Shown: positions 13,701 through 28,700, counted from the first letter of the stretch. The stretch is DNA of 64,000 nucleotides from Mactra quadrangularis (GCA_025267735.1 CM046298.1:40263917-40327916), one strand, 5' to 3'. The notes: generated by a model from the letters alone, not told the origin. Made by a program: numbers and translations.

Positions 13701-16700
13701 CGAATTTTGGTGGGTTCTGAACATGTTTTTATGTTTCTAACGTATTGAGAAAAAAATTGATGTAAACTAATCTCATTATGACAAAATTATTGAAACTGGA
13801 ATTTTAAGCAGATAAAACTATATCTTTTCCTGACTGGAAACATTAATTAACATGGAGTTAGTTGAAAAACCAGCTGTATAGTTCGCTCTCCCGAACAGAA
13901 TGTTTACTTGCAGTAACAAGTTGTGAGAGCCCAAGTATTGATTGTCAATCTGGCTACCTTTTAATGTGAAGTCCTGTATTTAGTATTAATGTCTTTGTAG
14001 GTGGTAAGAAAATAGAGACTGAATGTCAAGGTTATATAAAAAATAATGGGAGACTTGGGGAGGGTGAAGCTTTTATAAGTACTGCTGGAACCTTGAAAGC
14101 TAAACATATTATTCACATCCGTGGACCTGTCTGGAAAGAGGGTGATGATGAAGAAAAAGATATGCTTGAAGGGGCCATTTTTAAATGTATGAGGCTGGCG
14201 TCAACAAAAAGTGTCACTTCGGTAGCAATTCCTGCTGTGAGTTGTGGTGCATCTGGGTAAGTGTTGGTTTAGGTTGGGTTAAATGCCATAGCAACATATG
14301 GTACAGATCGTATCACTGTGGTCAGTCATTTTACTCGTCATTTCTGGAAAAAATAAGATCTGTGAATTTAGCTGTTAGTCAGTTACTTGGCACATATTTG
14401 GGTCAGTTACTGACAACTGCCCTCATGATTAAGAATCTGTGATAGGAGGGAGAATAGTGGTAGAAAATATTTCATGACCAAACTATACGAAAGAATGCCC
14501 TGCCCAGAAATTAAACATGAGTCTCTTGAATCAGTAGACTTGTGTGCTACTGACTGAGCTAGCCAACCGGGCTTCTGGATAACTGTTTAGATAACTGTTA
14601 ATAATAATACAGGTCGTAAAAACAGGTCATGCCTGTTTTTGTACTATAAACTATGGACTTGCCCGCTAAATAGGCAAATAAGCTGATGCATGAACTGCAA
14701 TTTTCTGATTTAAACATACCACTTCGGTATTTAACATTAAAATAGTGTATTTGCACATTGTTATCTCGTATGATGATATGTTTATTAAATAAGTTTAAAC
14801 TAACTAAACTCATTAAATTGTGAAATAATTCACCCCTAAATATTGCTGAGTAATGAGACTTTCTTTGTTTATATTCGCAATCTTTACGTGGACGACCTGT
14901 AATAATAATAATAATAATTTAATGTTGTAATTTCACCTTTTTTAGCCGGATTTTGCAATGGCCAATGTAGGAGGCGGTTGGGCGGGCGTCCGGTGTCGTT
15001 AACAGTTGGGTTAAAGTTTTCAATTAAGAATATATCTCTGCCATCTATTGTCAGATCTTTATGAAACTTCATATAATGATAACATACCATGTGATGAACA
15101 GAATTAGACAGTAATCACAACTCTTCTTGTCTTTTTTATGGATTATTTCCCTTCGTAATTTTGCGTTAAAGTTTTTAAATCTGGCTTTAATGTGGTTTCC
15201 ACATTACATTCTTGTTGTACTTTTATTAACAACCCTTCCCCAATAAAGAATATACATTAATATACAATTTTACAAATAATTCTAGTTCTTTCAATTGATT
15301 GTTATATGCTAACCTTTTTATACAATTTTAGATTTCCAGTTCATTCAGCTACATCAATTATAGTGTCAGCTGTGAAAAATTACTTTCGTGAAGATCAAGA
15401 AAGTTCAGTCACCCATGTTTACTTCTGTGATATTAAACATGAAACTGCTGAGTCATTCTCCGCTGCTATGTCCAAAGAGATACCATCTGTTAATATAACC
15501 AAGAAAAAACAAACAACAAGACCAAAACCAGTCCCAAGAAAACCACCAGGTTCAAGGCCCAGAGGAAGTAAGTCTGTTTTATTAACTTGAAGCTACTCGG
15601 CTTACTTTGTAGTCATTTGGTCAGTAGTGCACGAGTCTACTAATCAGAGGTTCCATTTCTTGGTGGAACATTCTTTTCTGGACCTTGGTCATGAAAAAAT
15701 TTCTATGACTATTCTACCTACAGATCTACACCTGATTCTAAATCATGTACATTTTAAGCAGTTGTTAGTCACTAATGAAAGTATTTGCCTAGTTGCTGGG
15801 TAAGAACTATTTGGTTGACTTGTATATAGCGTTGCCTTGTTGGATTCTAGATGGACAGGGGTGCATGTGGCTTTGTAGTCTGGAGTAAGTTTTAGTGACA
15901 TATTGGTAGATTGACAGTGGTATACATTTACTACGATATCATCATTGTAGGTTGTACAGTGGTCAAGAACTTACTCTACATAGTAATTTTCCCATTTTAA
16001 GGTAGAATGACTTACGTTGTATACATTGTACTAGTTTGTTGCAATATGTGGGAGAAAAGAGAACTATAACTCCAGCTGTTGGAGTGTCTGAGCTATTTCT
16101 TCTTATTATTTCTTCCAGCAATACTTGTCCATTGCATAACTTTTCGTCACTTACATTGTAATGACATAAAACTTGGTTTACAGGAGCATCACTACAGGTG
16201 AAAGTACAGTGCATAAAATTATAACTCATCTGCAGCTTTTAAGTTATTTCTATGTCTTATTTTTCATATAAGACAAAATGCTGTGTGTTTAATCTACATA
16301 AATGATTGGAGTACTTTGTATTTTTCTTCGCTTTGTTATGCTCTTGTTTTATAATGTTATGCGGTTGGTAAAGAAGTTTATAATAATTTCTTAAATTTTT
16401 TATGTTACCATTTTTAGGTTACCAAGGTGCCCAAGCGACATTTTCTGGAGACTCTATGACTATTAAAAATGTCACAATTACTGTTGTTAAAGCAGAAATT
16501 GCCAGAGAAAAGGTTTGCTTTTTATTTTAGTAGAAAAAAAATCATTTTAACACGGTGTTAACACAAGTTGAGGACATTTCACTGAGACCAACTTGCCTAA
16601 CCTAGTTTCACTGACCCTTGTCGACAACTAGTTATCACTTTTCCACGAGGCGAACAATTTATCCATAATGAAAGAAAATTGACATAACTGTCAAAATTTC

Positions 16701-19700
16701 TTGTATGAGTATAACAGCCCTGAATTGGATTAGAACCAGCAGCCTCTTCAGAACACTAGATATGTAATCATGAGTGTAGCTTTCATCACCACAAAACTAG
16801 TTTTGATAAACTGTGATATTAATAAGTTTCTCAGTCTTTATGTTTTTTTAAAATTTCTTCTTTTGATAAATATGTTTGAAAATTGTTTTATCTCTTTCAA
16901 TTAAGGTTGATGTGATAGTAAATACAACTGCAAGAAATTTAGATTTGAAGAATGGTGCAGTTTCTGCGTCATTGTTGAAAGGTGGAGGGTCAGGCCTACA
17001 AGATGAATTATCTACGAATTATCCTAATGGTATAAAAGACGCTGACGTTGCTGTCACAGATGGACATAATTTGAAATGTGATTATGTAGTACATACGTCA
17101 CCTCCACATTTTGATTCCAAAAATCCAAGTAAAAGTTTTGCTGTAAGTATTTTATATTATCCATGTTTTAGTATTTGTTTAGAGCATATTATACAGTACC
17201 CACCAAAAGTTTGGAGACAAATAAAATTAACTGATGTAAAAAATATTGAAGTTTGATGATGATTTTGTTGAATCATTATTTTCGATATGTTTAAGTATGG
17301 CCTGTGATAAAATGAAAACAAATTTCTAGTATGCAACACATCCGTAAGATTCAGCATTTGACATCCTTAAGCCTCTAAAAACATGTTTATTGTAATTATT
17401 TTCCTTAGCACAACTTTTATGCTATTTTTGTTAGGCTCAGCTATAATTATAATGATATCCAAAAAATAAAGCAAAACTGAAAAGCATTTAAAAATAAATA
17501 GTGATTAAATTTTAGATGAAAGCTATTCAAGAGGCTTACAAAGTGAAAATGTATCCAAACTTTTGGTGGGTTCTGTATATTGTTCTATGAGAGGATATTG
17601 AAACTATGGAATTAACAATGGTCCGGCTTGACTGGCGAGTGATGGAATCAACAATGGTCTAGGGGCATCTGGCTTGACAGACGAGTGTCCTTAGTTTGGA
17701 ACTTATCTTAGTAACCTTATGGCAGAATGACTTTAACCTTTGTATTAATGTACATTGCCATTTGTGGAAGTGCAGTGAACAACAACTATAACTCAAACTT
17801 GTGCAGAGATTTAAGTTATTCTTCTTATGACTATTTGAGGCAAAAAGTTTTAAAGATGTGCAATAGTCAGGTGTATACATTTTGTCTGTATATCGTATCT
17901 GTTTATCTTTACATTACTTATTTTGTTCATTTTTAAACTTTGTATGATAAATTCCACCAAATTACTTCTCGTGTTTAAAACTTATTTATGCCAATATTTC
18001 TTTACTTGACTCATAGTATGTTACTTGTCCTTTCTGGTGGTGTTATATTTTAGGTTAATTTCACTATTGAAATATACATCGTATGCTAGCAAATATATTT
18101 TAATAATAGTCCAACGTCTAATAAAGTATTTTTGAACTTACGTAGCTCTTCTTTTCAATGATTTTAATTCCATTTTCTTTTCAGGTTCTTCGTAAAATAA
18201 TGAATAACTGTTTAATGGAGGCGGAGAAAAAAAGAGTTAAAAGTATTGCTTTCCCTGCCATAGGTACTGGAAACCTTGGATATCCTAAAGATCTGGTTGC
18301 TAGGGAAATGTTTCAATCTGTTATCAGTTACTCCTTTAAAAAAGTGAATGATGTTAGATTTATTGTTTATCAAAAAGATCATTCAACAATACAGGTTAGT
18401 TTTGTTATTTTATCTAAGAAATTAGATACAGTTAACTATATTTTGTTAAATAAAACATACGCATGAGCATTGATGTGCCAAAAAACCCTTATCATGCTAA
18501 TAGACTAAATCCAGAGTTCAAATATTCGGGTTTTTCCCTGTTGGTACAAACAAACTTTCACGGTCACAATGAAACATGTGTACAAAGAACTATAGGATTT
18601 CGTGTTTTTTTAATCAATAATGTGTAACAAACTTTGTACCTACAGTGCACGAACTGAAAAGCTTACAATTTTGAGTACCGAATTAAATCTATTGCAACCA
18701 TAGGTTGCAAAGATCTTATTGTTTTCGTACTGCTAAGTGCAATATAGAGTCGTGGTACATATGGTTTCAAGTTACATCCTTTGATTTTCATCAAAATAAA
18801 TCAAAATCTGAACAAGATTAATTTTATTGAAGGCCAAAATCTAGTAGATGATGTTATGAAAATTAAGATATTGTCCAATACATAGTAGATGTTTACTCCA
18901 GCATTATGCTTGAAAAAAAATACTCAATTTCTCGCTAAGTTTTCATAACAATAACAATGGCTTCTTATGCAAGCAAATTATTTTTGTTAGACAATGTTTT
19001 AAGGGAAATTAATATATCTCCTTCCTCAAATTAGCTCAGTCTAAAAATAGAAATTATGAAATCAAGACGCTGTTAAAAGTGTTTTGTCTAGATGAAAACT
19101 ATGCTTTGGTTGGTGGATCCAAAGGTCATCTCAATATGACCCTCAAAGTGACCATAAGTAATCCTATATGACAGTGGTCTATAGGCCTAAGAGATCTGTT
19201 TATTGAGCTTGTAATACATAATATGACTACTCACATGCTAATATTCTGCCCGAATACACATATTCAGACAGCCGTGGCGTCCAACTTTGTACTCGGAGAT
19301 CGCGGGTTCGAGCCCGGTCGCGGAGTTGGCCTCGTGGTAGGGTAAGTAAGTACTGGTGATAGAAAAGTGGGCAGGAAACCTATTGTCGGAAGAGCTGGCC
19401 GTCGTATATATGACCTAAATATGTGTTGAATACAACGTTTAAAAAAACAACACATAATTATACAGTAATCTTGATATTAATTCCTATTGTTGTTTGACTA
19501 TTTCAATTTAGGCTTTTCTGAATGAGCTTCAAAGACGTCAAACACCAGGGGGAGCAACTGCTGAAGTGTCTGACGATGATGATGATTTTGAAATCGATGA
19601 TGATAATGATGGTGAGTAATTTATCATGATAATAAAAACTCCATGAACTTTGATTGAAGAGACTTTGACATGTGTAAATCTACATCTGATGGCTAGCTAT

Positions 19701-22700
19701 CTGACAATACATTTAAATGAATGGTTCAATAAATTGAAAGAATCTATTCGAAGACGTAAATTAGACAGAACATTAAGTAGATTCTACACACTGTATTATG
19801 ACTTTCAAACTAACAATTTAAATGTGGAGCAATTGTATGGCATTCTTAATGTAGGTAAATTTATGTTGATAGCAATTTTTCATCATCGTTGTAATATAAA
19901 CTTTGTCTGTCAAATCACTGAGACGTAAGGCTTAGCAATACAAAAAAGTTTTATACTTAGCTATTTGAATGTAAGACAAATAAAAGATTATTGGATTTTG
20001 TAATTTTTAAGACATAATCCACTAGTTATACATTTATACCTAAAAATATGGGCTATTTGAAAACAGGCTACTTTTCTGGTACCCTCATCTCGAATACATG
20101 TATCTGGGTGCCATTGACACATTTTTTGTCCCTTGTAAGACCCTCATATTATGACCCTCATACTTAAAAATACCATCTAAATCAAGGGATGGTTATTGTG
20201 CCATTGATCATTATTAAGAAGAATTCATACCATCGCTTAGTCCTTAGTTTGAAACAGACTGTGAAATAAAATTGAACCCACTTTAGGTATCATATTCTCT
20301 AACTTAGAACCATACCACAGATTGTTGGGATTTCCTACCTTCATGTAATTAAAGTATCAAATCTGTGTTAACCCCTTAGTGGCAATTATTTTGCCATTGT
20401 TTGTCTCATGGGAGAAACCCCTTATGTTCATATTATCAATATTTGTATGTGGCGTATAAACATCTCCCCATTTACTTTTCCGACTGTTGCTGTTCATGAT
20501 GTTCCTACACTTCTTTTTCCAATATACTGTTTTTTATATTAACTACAAATGTTGCATGCTCCATACATTACATTTCTGAAAATGAATTAAACATTGAAAT
20601 TTAATCACTGAAGACTATCAATGAGTGGGTGAAAAAACAAGTCTACATCCTTCTTTATTTACATTCAAATAAGTTTTGCCTTGCACTCTTATGTAATGTA
20701 TTTCTTTCAATGGGTTGACATGAACACTCCATTTTCCATTGTATATAATTTCTATCTGATACCTACAAACTTCTAAATGTAACGTATTTGTCAAGTGGAG
20801 GTTTTTTTTATGTTGGGTTGTTCGTAGTCATGGCATTGGTCTGTGTTTAAGGTGAATGATAAATTTCCTTGAGCTGTATTGAAAGATAGTATGAAAACCA
20901 CTGGGATATGTCACTTGATCTTTCTTCGATTTTCAAATATTTTGTGTATATAATGCACATATACGGTATGATTTATGATCAAAGGAAGGTCGCATGACAT
21001 ATCCCTGCAATGAAAACTTCAAATAAATGATTATATGTGCCTCACATTGACATTTATGTTTTAGATAATCAGAAAGGGAATTGCCCTTCCTCTGTTTAGT
21101 AAAGTTTATAATTATATTGTTTAAGGGCACATTGACATCTTAGTGTGCCAACATTTCTAAATATTCTTTATTTATAATGATAGCAGGTGCTTATGTACAA
21201 ATTAGGAAAAATATGCATGTTAATTCTTGCTGTTATGAACTTGTACAAAACATTGCTTATGAAGGACTTTTGTGTGTTACATTACATATCAAACAGAAGA
21301 TATCAAATCACATGACCAATTGATTGAATGTAATTTTGTGTCAGTTTTGTTGCAAGTTTTTTTTTCGTTTGCTGACTGAAAAAGTTTAGTGAATTCTATA
21401 TTCACTAAAATTAACTATAATTGATACAGAGCTATTCTCAACCAAATAAAACAATACACCTCAGTGTAATTAAGATTGTTTCATTAGATGTAAAATGTAT
21501 CAGTTTTTTTTATATTTTTGTATTTACTAAAACAATTAAAACTCAAAGGCACTTAGCCGACCACTCTCAAAACAGTATTAAGGACTTTGCTCAATTTTCT
21601 GTTGACCATTAACATTGATAATTTCTTCAAAGCCCAATAGCAGATAATTGTCAAATTTTTAATATATTTAAGTGTATTTGGTTTGGTATACTTCTTTTTT
21701 TAGATATCTTTTTATGAAAGTACACTTTCAGTATGAATTTTTTTTTTCAAAATTAGACCCATACAGATTTATAAATTTGAAAAAAATTAACTTTAAGAAA
21801 GAGTGCGTTTCAATTAAAATGCAATTTAGACAACTGATACATTTTTACGAAAATATTAACGCCAAAAAATGCAGTCTTGTGGTTCAAGCTTATAAATAAC
21901 TTAAGCAAGATTTAACACTGACCATGCGTTTTTCTGTCTTCTGTTTGGTAGATAATGTGACATTTGGCTTCAAGTATCAAAAGTCAAAAGCAATAAGTGC
22001 GGTGAAATCCGAGGAAGGTTACTATAAGTCAGAACATACTGGTTTACAGAGAGTCCTTGACACTAAACATTGGCTTGAAGACGATGAGATAGACCTTGCC
22101 AGTAATGTGATAAAATCTTCAACAAGAAACACAATAGATGGTTTACAGCAAGTCTGTGTTATTATGGCTGGTCTTGGAACAAAATGTAACAGAGGATTTA
22201 TACAGGTTTTACATTCACATGGAAACCACTGGATTACAGTTACGAATATAAGATGTAGACAAAATCATATCATTATATACGACAGCATGTATCCAAAATT
22301 TGATGATAATTGTTTAACAATAATTCTTGGCTTATTACCCAATAATGACATTACTCCCATTCAAGTAGAAATGGCTGAATTCCAAATGCAACAATCCAAA
22401 GCTAACTGTGGCCCTTTTGCTATTGCTGCTGCATTTTCAATTGCTTTGGGAAGTAACCCCTCCAAGACTAACTATGACAAAACTAGATTACGTCAGCATC
22501 TATATAGTTGCCTTGTAAACAATACTTTGATAGAATTTCCCAAAACTAATCGTGAGGTGAGAAAAAGAAAAAAGGAAGTATTTTATGTGACACTATGTTG
22601 TAGTTGCAAAGATCTTATTCATGTCACTGGAAGTGGACAAAAAGCCATACAGTGCTCTGTTTGTAGCAAGTGGTGCCATTCTAGTAATATACTTAAAACA

Positions 22701-25700
22701 GAACAGTGTAGTGTAAATGGAAAGTGCAGGAGATGTAAATACACTATTTTTTGACTTTAATGAGAAGAACTTGTGATAATTTATTCTGATATTTTTTGTT
22801 GATTTTTATTGCAGTTAGTGACTGCACTCTTAGTGCATTCTTTTGTATAATTTTATGAAGACTGATCAATGTTGTTTTATTTTGTTATCACAAAGTTGAG
22901 TTTAACTCAAGTCTATTATTGCCTACTTTATTTGGTTGATATAGTTTGCTTACTATTATTATCAAAAATTGTAATATTGTCTTAAATTAAAAACCGTAAA
23001 ATTTGTGTTACTCACCTTGTGATAAGTCTTTTATTCTAGATCTAAAATTCATAACCATTGCACAAGCCATTTTGAAGACTTAGTTTTGTTGGTTTTAAAG
23101 TTTAGACTTTTTTACGACAAATTTTACATTTTTTTTAATTTATGATTTTAAGAGCTGAGGGAATCACTATTGTAACTTCATTGAAAAACAAACAAAAAAG
23201 AAAGTTACAATTATAATGTTTCATACGGCCCTTGATTTTGATAATACACATGAAATATCATAAGTCTGGCTTATGGTTTTCATACAAGAACAGCCATGCA
23301 ACTATTGATAATAGGGCTCCAGGTCCAATTTATTCTGTGTATTTAAATTTGATTCGTCATTTTTGCTTTCAGTTTTACAATACTTTCATGGTTGTTAATT
23401 TTGTGTTTTTAAATTGTACCTTTTACATGATTTTATCAGTCATTGTAAAATAATATCTCTCTGTACATTCTGATGTGAAGATTGCACCTTGTCCATTATA
23501 TGTTATATATAGCAGTGGTCCAGTTGTACGATTTGTGCTAACACTTCAAGTTCAAGATGTCCCAGGTTCGCACCAAACTTCGGCCACTGGTAATTTCCTT
23601 AAGCAAGAAATAATTCACGTACTGTTGTTTTGCTCCTCTCAGATATAAATGGGCTCTGTCGGGTCACTTGTTTCAAGGTAGTTTCAATGATCAGGGTTAA
23701 TCATTTTTATTTGTATCAATATATCTGCCAAACGTCTACAATATATTTGGAAGAAGACTTAAAACAGCACTTTAACCTTTTATCTAATAATAATTATGAT
23801 GTGAATTCATTTAACTTAAGTGTTTATTTATAATCACATAATTATATTATGCAACTACTGACTTATTTCACTTGATATGTCATGCATGTTACACGACTAT
23901 TTTTGGAGTTCGAAAAATATAAAGTTTAATCATTCTTGCACGAATCTTGATTGTATTGTGACCCTTATAAACATTTTACTTCTTAGTAAGAAGTCTAAAT
24001 GCAAAATTTAGCATTAAATTTAATTATTTTAAATTTCACTTGTGTTAATTGGCATGCATAATTATCAATGATAACATTTGTTTACCCATGTACCAAATTA
24101 GTCCAATGTTATATTCGTAGATTGCCATTGTTTTATGTTAAACTGATTATGTCTTGTAATTGTTTATTTTGGACTTATATTTAAGTGATGACTCGGTTGT
24201 ATTTCTAGCACATGTTTTGTCTATATAGTGTTGTACAACACATGCTGATTTCTGTTCAAAACAATTCTCTGGCATTTGCTGACTCTGTGATGTGTATCAT
24301 ATTGTGACTCGGTCTTCATTGCCTATTTTGTTGTGTCGGTTTTATTTATTATACTAATGAAATAAATATTCAAGTATATATTGGATCTACTTCTTGTATT
24401 CTATTTTGTTAGGTAAACAACCAACAGAATTAGTAATTAGCAGGTGTCAGGTTGGCTGGGACAAACACTTGTTAGATCTGGCAATAAAAAAATCTTTTGG
24501 AAAACGAAATATTTATAAACAACATTAGGATTATGTCTGTTATGGTTTTCTGCAGTACAGAAATCAAGGTTTGCTCATGGTATATCATAGTTTAGAATTT
24601 GTTTTTGGTTCACAGTTGGCACAGACATTGGTGGTGAATTTTTAAACAGCTGTCTATGTCCAAATTAATCACTACTCATGCTTGAATAATTTTAATCTAA
24701 GTTATTACCCATTGTTAAAATTAAACTAGGACAGCAACGATCATTTTAATGTCAATTTGATGTGATTTTTCTCTTTCGATTCAATTTGTTATTGAAGTAT
24801 GTTAATTTTTTTTCAAATTGTACAGTAATACATTCATTTGAGCATAAATCTAACTCATTTTGATAATATGAAATAATTTTTACTTAAATTTTTAACATTT
24901 ATTTTAAAGTATTCAATCTAAATGATTTAAAGACAAGTTTAGGCAGTAGCAAACCCAAAATCACAGATTTGAAATATAAATCCATTTGTAGCAATCAGCT
25001 TTTGTTTATCAAATCAGATTGTTGCAGCATTAGTTAGAATACCAGACAGACTAAGACAATTCGTTAAAAACCACATAAAATAGTCAGTTGAGTTAACCGT
25101 GATTCCAACTGTGAGATGAGCAAACCCAGTCAGCCCTAGTCAGGACTGTTGTTTTTTATCATTTTAACCAGCAGCGTGTTCAGAAACAACCCAACAGAAC
25201 TCAACCCAAAGGCAACTCAACATTTTGATAACTGAACTCAAAGTTGGGACAACTCAACCCATTAGTAGAGGATTGAGTTGTATCGGGTTGAGTTGTCTTT
25301 TGGTTGAGTTGTTCTTACCCTAACGTTACTGAACGTTCGAGGTAATTGAACACGCTACAGAAATAGTGTCTGGATCTATGTAATTAATATGGCTTTGTAT
25401 GTACAGAGTCGGATGATAATATGGACACGGAAACTACTGAAGGAAAGAATACAAGGCACTTAAATATAATAATAAAACAAGGAGATATAACCAGTGAACC
25501 TGCTGAATGTATAGTTAATAGCTCAAATGAAGATTTAGATTTGTCTAGAGGTAAGTTATGTGTGCCACATATTTTTTTTTTTTGTTTAGGTATTTTAGCT
25601 CATCTGAGTATTTCCTCATACATTGTATTGGCTCTGCAGTCTTTGCCTTAACACATTAGCCCTAAGCCAAGAACTAGTAAACATTGATCCAGGCTTGTGA

Positions 25701-25715
25701 AAGTTGCTTATTTTG

Positions 25716-25766
<51 letters not shown>

Positions 25767-28700
25767 TATAAACATTTATGTAAACCCCAACCGGTTTCAA
25801 TATTACTGTCGGGGGGGGGGGTATTTACACGTATATATGGGCTATTTGACTTTTTCCTTTACTACCTAGCATAATAAATTGGGTTTGTACTTGAGAATTT
25901 AAGGCAATAACAGTAAATGAATCTTTGCATGCCTTTTTTACATTAGAATTAGACATGTGAATAGTCTGGAAGTCACGTTTTTGTTTCAATTATTTTCAAA
26001 AGTTTATATCAGTGATACATTATTACAAGTTTGTAAATCGGTATATCTGGCAAATGCTATTCATGTAACTCAAAAGTATAAATTTATAATTACATTATTG
26101 AATTCATTTGAGGTACACTATGCTCTATTTTAGTTAAACTTAAAAGGATTTATATAAATATGTTTTATGTATCGTACATCTATTTTAGGTGCAGTGGCAC
26201 AGTCTCTCTCGAAAAAAGGTGGTAAAAAACTTGCAGAAGCCCTTGACAAACTAAGTAAGCATACTTCTTTATTTGTTGAAATGACAAATTGTATTTATAC
26301 TACATCTTATTAATGGATACAGTTCAAAGTTTATTTTGTATTTTCTGTCTGAAATCAGTGTTACAGATACATGTATAAATGCTTAAACTAAGGCCACAAC
26401 AAGTTGTTCATGTGTTCTACAGATTTTTATGGGAAAACAATGGGGCGAGCGAGGGAAGAAAAAAATCTTTATTCAGTTGCTTTATATAGCAGTTTGATCA
26501 AATTTTTAATGAGCGAGCGATGAAATAAATCTATTTTTTGTAAAAACGTGAAAAATAAGGTGCAAGCCAATCCATAGAACATATGATCATTTGTTGTGGC
26601 CTAAGGCTAAAACAAATAAATTGACCCTGCAGACATGCTGAGTAAGTGGTCGATTTAAGTCAAAGTTTGCCTTTATATTTGAAAGTGTAATTTAATGTAG
26701 GTTGCATTTATACTTGTTGCCCACAGTTTTCACAACAAACTTTTATCAGCACTGGACATTTGGTCCAGCAAATTGGGTTTTTTCTGGACCCAATAAAAAT
26801 TCGCTTGACCAGAAGAATTCTAAGTAAAATGAGTATGTTAAAAATGCAGTCAATTTTAATGATTTTGCATAATTTATTATATATTTAATACAAAAAACTA
26901 AGATTTTTCATTGAATATGGAAAATGGTGGCTATAAAAAGTTAGTGGACCGCCAAACCAAACACATTCAGAGATTCACTTGACCAATGGCGATTTCAATG
27001 GACTTAGTCCATGGTCTACTGGCCTAACTTGAAGACTATGCCTTTTGATATGAAATTTAGATATGTCACTTTATTCATAATTTTAGGGGATGAAATGAAA
27101 ACTAAACGTTTTGTAGTAACTGATGCACCAAATATGAAATGTAAGAAGATTATACATATTGTGGCAGCAGACTCATTTCCAGAATGGAAAACTGCAGTGA
27201 TTAATTGTTTAACTGCTGCTGAGAAACACAAATTAAGTAGTATAGCTTTTCCTGCCCTTGGAACAGGTATGATTACTTTGTATTTTCTTTGTATACTATA
27301 ATGTTGTATCATTATTTGCAGAACTTGAAACCATTATATTTTGGTTGCATTAATAGTATCATCAATTGCTTTCGACGCGATATAATATTTGTGATGTGAT
27401 TGTAGCAACGCATTGGTCTGGTCATAACATGGTAGTCAGTCAACCTACTAATTGTTCTGGATTAAGCTGTTGCCAAATTACTAGGGCAATACTTTGGACA
27501 GTTACTGACAACTGCTCTACATGATGTAGAAAGAGTATGGCCGTAGAAATTATTTTATTACCAAATTCCACTAAAATACGCCCCGCCTTTGAATCAAATC
27601 TATAACAACATGGTCATAAAACTTGCGTGCTACCATCTGAGCTAGCTTGGTGGGCTTAAGAGTGATACAACACCACTCTAAATCTTTTCTAAAGTATCAT
27701 GCTAACAAATGAGTGTTGTTTTTAGCTCTAGATTTAGACCTTCATAAAATTCTGAATTTGTGTTGAGTGACAGGTTGATATTTATAAAGTATAGTCCAAC
27801 AATATTAACCCGAGCTTGATGTTTATGCAAGAATATATTAAACGCAGTATTTATTGTCTACCCTTGTATTTTTTACTTCGTTTTAAATTGCGTTTTATCG
27901 GATACTTTGGGCAAAATACATTTACTGTACTATTAAATTTGTTTTTATATGAATAAATACTTTGAAACTGTGCCACTATGTTAACTACTTACGTGTTTCC
28001 CCCAAAACTAATGTGTCTAAAATTTAAGTTTCAATAACATGCCACTTTTACAAAATTGATTTATAGTCATATGGGTTGTTATAAATACGTGTATAACCGT
28101 ACACATGCATACGGAAACTCACGATTTAATGTAAGTGAAGTGTGTAATTATTATATATAGGCAGTCCAAGCCCAGGTTAACAGGTTGTCGCACTATATAA
28201 CATGATATGTGTTACTTACAGGTGTGAAGTATAACATTATATGTGTTACTTACAGGTGGGAAGTATGTTATGTGTTTCTTACAGGTGTGAAGTATAATAT
28301 GTTATGTGTTACTTACAGGTGTGAAGTATAATATGTTATGTGTTACTTACAGGTGTGAAGTATAATATGTTATGTGTTACTTACAGGTGTGAAGTATAAT
28401 ATGTTATGTGTTACTTACAGGTGTGAAGTATAATATGTTATGTGTTACTTACAGGTGTGAAGTATAATATGTTATGTGTTACTTACAGGTGTGAAGTATA
28501 ATATGTTATGTGTTACTTACAGGTGTGAAGTATAATATGTTATGTGTTACTTACAGGTGTGAAGTATAAATCTACTGACATGGCCCCTATTATGATAAAT
28601 GCCGTTCGTGAGTTCGAGAAATCGGCTCCAACTTCCTTAACAGAGGTTCGGATTGTCATATTTCAAGAAGCAATGGTGAAAGACTTTCAGAAAGCTCTGA

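Noticed and set aside
18395..18470. Extension of the macrodomain 2 exon into the following intron
   Set aside because: The frame runs on by chance after a good donor (cag|gttagt), and the next exon continues the macrodomain helix in phase.
25684..25869. 61-residue frame with IYIYIY repeats
   Set aside because: Translation of a (TA)n microsatellite.
28222..28556. CRISPR-like array of short direct repeats
   Set aside because: The 34-bp units are head to tail with no spacers, in a eukaryotic intron next to a splice site; this is a minisatellite.
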